64,000 nt of DNA from Edaphobacter bradus (GTDB lineage Bacteria > Acidobacteriota > Terriglobia > Terriglobales > Acidobacteriaceae): NCBI RefSeq assembly GCF_025685645.1, contig NZ_JAGSYF010000003.1, positions 248,001 through 312,000 on the forward strand, read 5' to 3'. Position numbers and translations under genes: made by a program. How positions within the stretch are numbered: position 1 is the stretch's first letter; every line of letters starts with the position of its first letter. Below, in pieces: positions 58,426 to 64,000 of the stretch. The notes beneath the pieces are model-generated. The model was not told the DNA's origin. It searched no databases and was given only the letters and a program-made list of their open reading frames with translations.

Positions 58426-60039
58426 ATGCGCAGAGTTGGAGTACTCCAGGACTGGGCATCTCAATTCGCAGCTCCGATCAGAGGTTTCCTGTGCTGGACG
58501 TTTGCACTCGCCGCCTTTGTATTCCTTAGAGGAACGCTGCACATACTTTCCGATATTTGGCACCCATCTCATGCGGCGCCCAGTGTCGGGTGGAGAATAG
58601 CCCACAAAGCCATAGGTCTGTCGCTTCCCGTGCTGGCCGTTGTCTTTGCAATGGCGTGGTGGACTGTTTGGAGACGGAGGCCCTCGGCGAGGGGATGGGC
58701 GCTTGCTGCGAGCCTGGTGAATGTCCTGTTCGGTTGCATGATGTTCTACTTTGCGGGACGCGCCTTCTGGCAAGGAACTGTGCTTCAGCTGACTTTGGGA
58801 GTTGCCGGGCTAGTCGTATTCTCGCCCCGCAACCTCACGGCCAGGCTCGCCCAAAAAACTCCTGTGCTGCCGCCCATTCCAGGTGACGGAACCAATGCTC
58901 TCCTCGACAAGATGATTTGGATATTCGGACTCGCCGGATACCTCGCAGCCGCCAAGTGGTGGGTGCGCTGGGCCCATTCCGAGGGTCTTGCGAGGTCCTA
59001 TCGTCCTGGGTCTTACCTCGAACTCCTGCTTGCTCTTTTAGTCGTAACTTTAGTGCACGAGCTTGGTCATACCATCGTGGGCAAGGCCCTCGGAATGAAG
59101 CTTCGCGGTTTTGTCGTCGGGCCCTTCGACTGGCACATTCGCGAGGGCAAATGGGAGTTTCGCTTCCTTCCCGCAAAGATCTTTGCATTGGACGGTGCGA
59201 CTGGTGTCGTTCCCACAACTCTGGAGCACTTTCGCTCCCACCAACTCTGCATGATTGCGGCTGGTCCGGCGGCGAGCCTCATCGGCGGCCTCCTCGCGCT
59301 CGGCGCCGCCCTCACCGCGCCGGGAAACTCCTGGGAGCCCGCCTGGCACTTTCTCGCCCGCATCGCCACTCTCTCCCTGCTCGCCTCCATCCTCAACCTC
59401 ATTCCCTTCCGGGCTAAAAACTCGTACTCCGATGGCGCGCAGATCTACCAGCTCCTGTCGAAAGGTCCATGGGGCGACTACCACCGCGCGCTCTCCATTG
59501 TCGCTTCCACCCTCGTCACGCCGCTGCGCCCCCGCGATTACGACATCGAAGCGATCCAGCGGGCAGCCGCCTGCATTGCACAAGGACAACGAGGGCTGCT
59601 TCTGCGTCTCCATGCTTCTTCGTACTATCTTGATCGCGGCCAGATTACCGAGGCCACACAGTCGCTGGCCGAGGCGGAAGCAATCTATCGGGACTCCGCC
59701 CAGAACATCTCAGCCGAATTGCACACCGCGTTCGTCTTCCGCACAGCTTTTCTGCGGCGCGACGCCGCCGCTGCGCGCCTCTGGTGGCAGCGCATGGAAG
59801 CCAAAAATCCGACTCGCTTCAATGTCGATTACTGGCTGGCTCGCAGCGCACTCTGCTGGGTCGAACACCATCTCGATGAAGCACAGGAAGCGTGGCACAA
59901 AGCCTTCGCGTTGGCGCAGCAGCTACCGAAGGCCGGAGCTTACGAATACGACCGCTATCGCGCCACACTGTTGTGGCGGGCCTTGGATCAGTCCCTTTCA
60001 GCCCGCCTGACCCAGGACCAGCCCACAACAACGCGATGA
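58426..60039 (+). CDS. M50-family-like membrane protease with TPR-like C-terminus
   Basis: 537 residues from ATG 58426, with AGGTG upstream. The N-terminal ~180 residues carry several hydrophobic segments. The zinc motif is HELGH (H211, E212, H215) in a membrane helix, and the third ligand is in NLIPFRAKNSYSDG (D336), which places it in the S2P/M50 group of intramembrane proteases. A soluble C-terminal domain (about residues 370-530) has TPR-like helices (AQGQRGLLLRLHASSYYLDRGQITEATQSLAEAEAIYR). GC and codon bias rise in the second half. The substrate is not known. Confidence 0.78.
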   Translation: MRRVGVLQDWASQFAAPIRGFLCWTFALAAFVFLRGTLHILSDIWHPSHAAPSVGWRIAHKAIGLSLPVLAVVFAMAWWTVWRRRPSARGWALAASLVNVLFGCMMFYFAGRAFWQGTVLQLTLGVAGLVVFSPRNLTARLAQKTPVLPPIPGDGTNALLDKMIWIFGLAGYLAAAKWWVRWAHSEGLARSYRPGSYLELLLALLVVTLVHELGHTIVGKALGMKLRGFVVGPFDWHIREGKWEFRFLPAKIFALDGATGVVPTTLEHFRSHQLCMIAAGPAASLIGGLLALGAALTAPGNSWEPAWHFLARIATLSLLASILNLIPFRAKNSYSDGAQIYQLLSKGPWGDYHRALSIVASTLVTPLRPRDYDIEAIQRAAACIAQGQRGLLLRLHASSYYLDRGQITEATQSLAEAEAIYRDSAQNISAELHTAFVFRTAFLRRDAAAARLWWQRMEAKNPTRFNVDYWLARSALCWVEHHLDEAQEAWHKAFALAQQLPKAGAYEYDRYRATLLWRALDQSLSARLTQDQPTTTR

Positions 60040-60198
60040 GGGAGCAAGCGAAGAACTGCCGCGGGCAGCCCTCATCCTTTGCCTGGAACCCTTTCCAAGT
60101 CGATATTGCGCAGCCCGAGTGCGACCTATAAGCTTCTTCCTGCTATTCCACACCGAAGAGGGCCCACAGAACATTGTCACCGTAACGGAGTACTCTCT

Positions 60199-61791
60199 AT
60201 GAGCTTCACTCGGCGCACCTTCATCCAGCGCATGGCACAGATCGGCGGCTACTCCGCCGCCTTCGCTACCATGCAGGCCCTCGGACTCATCCCCCCGGTC
60301 GGCGCATCTCCGCTTCCACAGCTCCCCGCCGACTTCGGCAAGGGAAAGAAAGTCGTCATCCTCGGCGCAGGAATCGCCGGCCTTGTCTCCGCCTACGAGC
60401 TCCGCAGAGCCGGCTTCGAATGCACCATCCTCGAAGCCCGCAACCGCCCCGGCGGCCGCTCCTGGTCCGTCCGCAACGGCACTAAGGTCGAGTTCACCGA
60501 CGGCACTGTCCAGACCTGCGACTGGCAGAGCGGCGGCTATTTCAACCCCGGACCCGCCCGCATCCCCTCCATCCACACCCATCTCCTCGGATACTGCCAG
60601 GAGCTGGGTGTCCCCCTCGAAGTCGAGGTCAACACCTCCCGCTCCGCCTTGATGCAGGCCGACGTTCTCAATGGAGGAACGGCCGTCCAGCAGCGTCAGG
60701 TCGTCTACGACACGCGCGGCTACCTCGCCGAGCTCCTCGCCAAAGCCATCAACAAGCACACCCTCGACGACGAACTCTCAAAGGAAGACCTCGCCCGCCT
60801 CCTCGACTTCGTCCGCGACTTCGGCGACCTCAACAACAACGACCGCTACATCGGCACCACCCGCGCCGGCTTCACCACGCCTCCCGGCGCAGGCCCGGCA
60901 CAGACGGTCTTGCACAAGCCGTTGAAGTTCACCGAGCTCCTCGCCGCCAACTTCTCCTTCGGCGAGTTCTACGAGGAGCAGATCGACTGGCAGGCCACAA
61001 TGTTCCAGCCCATCGGCGGCATGGATCGCATCCCCTACGCCTTCGCGCGTGCGCTTCCGGCAGAGATCATCCTCTACGACTCTCCCGTCGCAGAGATCAC
61101 TACCGGCGACAACAACGTTGTCATCGCCTACACCAGATCCGGCGCGCCCCAGACCCTCACCGCCGACTTCTGCATCTGCACCATGCCCATCTCCGTCCTT
61201 GCCCAGACAAAGAACAACTTCTCCCCCGAGACCCAGAAGGCCTTCACCGGCATGCCCTTGATCGCCCTCTACAAGATCGCCTGGGAGTCGCCACGCTTCT
61301 GGGAGAAGGAAAACAACATCTACGGCGGAATCTCCTTCCTCCACGACACCGTCGACCTCGTCTGGTACCCCACCGATAAGCTCTTCTCGCCTGCCGGGGT
61401 CCTGGTTGCCGGTTTCGGCTCCGAGCGCGAAGACACCGCTGGCACAGCCCGGGGGGGCACTTTCACGAGCAAGCCCACTCATTTCGGAGCTCTCTCCACG
61501 GAGGCCAAGCTCGAAGCCTCCCGCGCCGCCGTCGAAAAACTCCACCCCGGCCGCTCTCACCTTCTCACCAAACCCATCTACGTCAGTTGGTCGAAGATCC
61601 CCTATTCCCTCGGCTGCTTCGCCAACATCTACCTCGACAGCAGCGGCCCCGCGTATGCCCAGCTCGACAAGCCGCAGGGCCGCACCTACTTCGCCGGAGA
61701 CTACCTCTCTCACCTCGTAGGCTGGCAGGAAGGCGCAATCCTCTCCGCCCACCACGCCATCGAACGCATCGCCAGACAAATCCAAACCTAG
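60199..61791 (+). CDS. Tat-exported FAD amine oxidase
   Basis: 530 residues from ATG 60199, with GGAG upstream; the open frame to 60079 is not supported. A twin-arginine signal (SFTRRTFIQ followed by a hydrophobic stretch) sends the folded flavoprotein out of the cytosol. FAD site: VVILGAGIAGLVSAYELRRAGF (GxGxxG), LEARNRPGGRSWS, and near the C-terminus the amine-oxidase motif YFAGDYLSHLVGWQEGAILSAHHA. Family members oxidise amines, amino acids or polyamines. Substrate specificity cannot be inferred. Confidence 0.88.
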   Translation: MSFTRRTFIQRMAQIGGYSAAFATMQALGLIPPVGASPLPQLPADFGKGKKVVILGAGIAGLVSAYELRRAGFECTILEARNRPGGRSWSVRNGTKVEFTDGTVQTCDWQSGGYFNPGPARIPSIHTHLLGYCQELGVPLEVEVNTSRSALMQADVLNGGTAVQQRQVVYDTRGYLAELLAKAINKHTLDDELSKEDLARLLDFVRDFGDLNNNDRYIGTTRAGFTTPPGAGPAQTVLHKPLKFTELLAANFSFGEFYEEQIDWQATMFQPIGGMDRIPYAFARALPAEIILYDSPVAEITTGDNNVVIAYTRSGAPQTLTADFCICTMPISVLAQTKNNFSPETQKAFTGMPLIALYKIAWESPRFWEKENNIYGGISFLHDTVDLVWYPTDKLFSPAGVLVAGFGSEREDTAGTARGGTFTSKPTHFGALSTEAKLEASRAAVEKLHPGRSHLLTKPIYVSWSKIPYSLGCFANIYLDSSGPAYAQLDKPQGRTYFAGDYLSHLVGWQEGAILSAHHAIERIARQIQT

Positions 61792-61845
61792 GTCATTTCG
61801 ACGATGTTGCCGATCGATTCTGGGACCCGTGTTTTGTAGAACTCT

Positions 61846-63075
61846 TCAGCCCCTGAAAACCGCCGTCTCAGGATGATGGTTCATCCAGTCGAACCAGTAA
61901 TCTTTGTTGGCGTCGATCTCCTTCAGGCATCGTCCCGCAAGCTTTCCATCCACCGCGCATCCTTGAAAGTTCCACCCACTCCCCGTCTCGGCATCCTGCA
62001 TCACTCTGTCACCTTCGCCTCGGGCAAACGTAAGCTCCGCAGCCTCGAACACCCGAATGGAAGCTCCATCCGATCCCACCACAACCACCACCGGCGAATC
62101 CGCCACTTGATCCTGAATCAACTTTGCCGCCAGAATCGAGTCGATCGGGTAGGCCTTATTCTTCCCCGCCACCGTCACCCCCAGCATCAACTGATGCGGC
62201 CCAATTCCTGACTTTTTCGTATCCACCATCGCCGGAGTCTTCTCGACATAGCTTTCCCAGCCCTTCTTCTCATACTCCGGGACATACGGCGCATCCGGCT
62301 TCAGCACATCTCCCTGTGGCTGCTCCTTACGCCACAGCGCAAACGTTAGCTCGCTGCTGTGAATCAGATTCAGATGCCTCCCCTTCAACGGCCCAAAGAT
62401 CGCCTCTCCCGTGCTCTGTTGCCAGACGCTGTGCGTCTCCTCATCGCGCATCAGTGCATTCCCATTGTTGATTCCCGCCAGCCGAAAATGCAGCCTCTTC
62501 CCATCAACCACGGGATCCCAGACCAGCCCCGTGTGGCACAGCGTGCAGTACGTCACCGTAATAGGCACTCCGCCCACTGTGTCATTCACGATATGGTGGT
62601 ACCCCATCGTCAGAATCGGGTATGCGCGCGCATGCTCACCAAGCCGCACGGCCAGCACTCTGTCATCCGGAGCAACCGGTACCGTATCCGCACTCCCAAA
62701 CGCCGGCGCATCGTACGGATGAAACATCTTCTCGAAGATATTCACATGCGTCAGGCAAGCTCCTGCGATTGCAATCATGCACAGACTGATCATCGCGATC
62801 CGAAACCACAGCCGTCTCAACCCTCCAGCAACTCTCTTCCACGACCAGATCGTCACCGCCACAAGCCACGCCACGCACAAACCCGAAATCCACGGCCCCG
62901 CATCGTGAAACCAAAGCGCCACGGTCAACGCCGTGGGATCCTGAGGACGAAACGGCCGGATCACATGCATCGGAATCCACACGCACGCCGCCGACACTAA
63001 GGCACACCCCAGTCCAAGCGCGAGCCACAACCACGTCCTCGTTCCTACCCTCTGCTCTTCCAATACCTGTGCCAT
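61846..63075 (-). CDS. Membrane protein with DUF3179 domain
   Basis: 409 residues. Two or three membrane helices (about residues 14-36, 63-80, 92-110) precede a soluble domain. The DUF3179 part begins near DDRVLAVRLGEHARAYPILTMGYHHIVNDTVGGVP and has the conserved CxxC in YCTLCHTG (C177, C180), then LRF-type HFRLAGINNGNALMRD, and the end DAETGSGWNFQGCAVDGKLAG. The family has no assigned enzyme activity; the CxxC suggests a redox or metal role, an inference. GAGCGAGG lies before ATG 63075. Confidence 0.82.
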   Translation of the reverse strand: MAQVLEEQRVGTRTWLWLALGLGCALVSAACVWIPMHVIRPFRPQDPTALTVALWFHDAGPWISGLCVAWLVAVTIWSWKRVAGGLRRLWFRIAMISLCMIAIAGACLTHVNIFEKMFHPYDAPAFGSADTVPVAPDDRVLAVRLGEHARAYPILTMGYHHIVNDTVGGVPITVTYCTLCHTGLVWDPVVDGKRLHFRLAGINNGNALMRDEETHSVWQQSTGEAIFGPLKGRHLNLIHSSELTFALWRKEQPQGDVLKPDAPYVPEYEKKGWESYVEKTPAMVDTKKSGIGPHQLMLGVTVAGKNKAYPIDSILAAKLIQDQVADSPVVVVVGSDGASIRVFEAAELTFARGEGDRVMQDAETGSGWNFQGCAVDGKLAGRCLKEIDANKDYWFDWMNHHPETAVFRG

Positions 63076-63111
63076 CGATGCCTCGCTCCGATTTGATGTG
63101 CCCGGTTCAAA

Positions 63112-63477
63112 TTACTTTGAAATCCTCTCGATGACCATTGCATGCGAACCGTTGCGGACATAGTCCTTCCCGGTGACCGTGACATGCTCACCCGCAAACG
63201 GCATCAACTTCGAGTTTTGAGAGGAGGAGGGCGTTTTACTGTCGATGGGGAGGAAAATGGTGCCGTCATCGCGAAGGATAACGAGTGGAGAACCATTCTT
63301 TGCACATGCCTTGGCACACGCCACGCCGATCGGCTTGTCGAGTCCCTTGGTATAGGCGCACGCCGAATCGATCACCCAACCGGAGACCGTGATATTTGCC
63401 CCCTGATCTGCCGCGACCGCGAAACAGGATACTCCGATGAAAGTTGATGCCAGGAACTTACGGTATGCGCCAATCAT
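63112..63477 (-). CDS. Small secreted protein, hypothetical
   Basis: 121 residues; GGAGG lies seven bases upstream of ATG 63477. Signal peptide (MIGAYRKFLASTFIGVSCFAVAADQG, cleavage near AVAAD). The mature protein begins with a strand-rich OB-like segment (NITVSGWVIDSACAYTKGL), has three cysteines (C40, C54, C58) in ACAYTK and VACAKACAKNG, then LVILRDDGTIFLPID, and ends VTVTGKDYVRNGSHAMVIERI. Similar short acidobacterial proteins with a cysteine-rich centre are known to me only as hypotheticals. It lies 37 bases downstream of the DUF3179 gene start, both on the minus strand. Confidence 0.7.
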   Translation of the reverse strand: MIGAYRKFLASTFIGVSCFAVAADQGANITVSGWVIDSACAYTKGLDKPIGVACAKACAKNGSPLVILRDDGTIFLPIDSKTPSSSQNSKLMPFAGEHVTVTGKDYVRNGSHAMVIERISK

Positions 63478-63825
63478 TCCATCACCTCCAGAGCGAAGTT
63501 TTCACTGACCGCCTATCTTAGGCTGAGCGCTCCACAATCACCATCAACCAAAAGATTGATTCGAGTGCCGCCTCTCGCGGAAAGTAAAAGAGCAGCCCTG
63601 ACACCCGCTTCGATCACCACCGACACGCAACCATTGCCGGACGACACACATCCGGCAGTGGCCCAACGATGCGGGTGCAGTACAGGTGCGGGTACCCCAG
63701 AGCCTTCCTTGAGCGTGCCGAAGGGTCTCGATTCTCGAGACCCGGGTTTCGCACGATGCCAATGCTAAAGAAGTTCACCATAAGGAAGAGCACGCGTCAT
63801 GAAACGCGCGCTCTTCCTTCTTAAC
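63478..63825. other. Intergenic stretch with three hairpins, no gene
   Basis: Hairpins: 63632-63660 (CATTGCCGGA/TCCGGCAGTG, one mismatch), 63723-63743 (GGGTCTCG, five-base loop, CGAGACCC), and the larger one at 63782-63819. The only open frames are short and lack ribosome sites. Confidence 0.5.
63782..63819 (-). terminator. Long hairpin after the right-edge SDR gene
   Basis: 16-bp stem (AAGGAAGAGCACGCGT / ACGCGCGCTCTTCCTT) with one mismatch on the plus strand that becomes G-U on the minus strand, so it fits the minus strand better. It starts seven bases after the SDR stop. Confidence 0.65.
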
Positions 63826-64000
63826 TTAGATTTGAGCAACTCCGCCATCGACAAATAACTCGATCCCTGAGACATAGCTGGCTTCATCCGAAGCCAGGAA
63901 AGAAACAGCCTTGGCGATCTCGTCCGGGTCTCCCATGCGGCCCAGCGGCACGCTCTTGGCGAGATCTTCTTTCATCTTCGCGAGCGCATCCCCCTGCTGC
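63826..64000 (-). CDS. Short-chain dehydrogenase, C-terminal end (5' end cut by window)
   Basis: Fifty-eight codons are in view, open to the right edge; the N-terminal two thirds lie outside. The visible end is typical of classical SDRs: [28 protein letters not shown], then IELFVDGG, the usual C-terminal helix and strand that packs on the nucleotide-binding fold. The NAD(P)-binding and catalytic residues are not in view, so the reaction is not assigned. Confidence 0.8.
   Translation of the reverse strand, partial: QQGDALAKMKEDLAKSVPLGRMGDPDEIAKAVSFLASDEASYVSGIELFVDGGVAQI

Noticed and set aside
63544..63768. Overlapping short frames on both strands near the right edge.
   Set aside because: They cross a hairpin-rich intergenic region and show no coding features.
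1..64000. CRISPR arrays, tRNA, rRNA, prophage or transposase genes.
   Set aside because: No direct repeats with regular spacers, cloverleaf, ribosomal RNA sequence, integrase or transposase was seen. The DnaC/IstB-like gene at 878-1636 has no IstA partner.

Overview
The window looks like chromosomal DNA from a free-living soil acidobacterium of the Acidobacteriaceae type (Granulicella/Edaphobacter/Terriglobus-like). This is inferred from the high-GC, tightly packed genes, the VWFA-related and carboxypeptidase-regulatory-like secreted proteins, an exosortase J-type gene, and several conserved hypotheticals I associate with that group. No rRNA, tRNA, CRISPR array, prophage or insertion sequence was seen. 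Both ends cut through genes.

Region by region. 1-7.5 kb: a cut membrane protein, a DnaC-like ATPase, rpmE (L31), a Dus-type tRNA-dihydrouridine synthase, a nitrilase, and a leftward block made of a BstA/YfiT-like DinB protein, a PD-(D/E)XK-like protein and a HigBA toxin-antitoxin pair. 7.5-20 kb: secreted GH25-like and VWFA proteins, a cNMP-binding histidine kinase, tldD and tldE on either side of a stretch rich in intergenic repeats, wrbA, a radical SAM protein and an MddA-like methyltransferase. 19.6-25.5 kb: a uracil-DNA-glycosylase-like protein, a shortened UvrC-like protein, rpe, a BamD-like protein and two polymer-forming-like membrane paralogs. 25.6-35.6 kb: valS, a SnoaL-like protein, nadC, birA, an unknown helical protein, an RlmD-like 23S rRNA methyltransferase and comEC. 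36-43 kb: a secreted carboxypeptidase-regulatory-like protein, a GNAT acetyltransferase, a GH27 alpha-galactosidase, an NHL-repeat lipoprotein, and an exosortase J-like gene with a 62-residue partner that has a signal peptide, a PENPT motif, a membrane helix and a basic tail.

43.5-57.5 kb is one long leftward run of central carbon metabolism: a GH15 glucoamylase-like enzyme, transketolase, RpiB, an SDR, a HAD hydrolase, 6-phosphogluconate dehydrogenase, glucose-6-phosphate dehydrogenase, 6-phosphogluconolactonase, glucokinase and an M1 aminopeptidase. Together with rpe at 21.8 kb it takes glucose through the oxidative and most of the non-oxidative pentose phosphate pathway; transaldolase is not in the window. 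A perfect hairpin followed by T residues after tkt suggests at least two transcription units. 57.6-64 kb: superoxide dismutase, an M50-like membrane protease, a Tat-exported amine oxidase, a DUF3179 protein, a small secreted protein, and the C-terminal end of an SDR.

The most interesting items are the exosortase J/mini-substrate pair, whose mature peptide would be only about ten residues; the nuclease-like/HigBA block; the UDG-like plus truncated UvrC-like neighbours; and a family of modular intergenic repeats, one copy of which contains a 29-nt near-copy of the tldD coding sequence.
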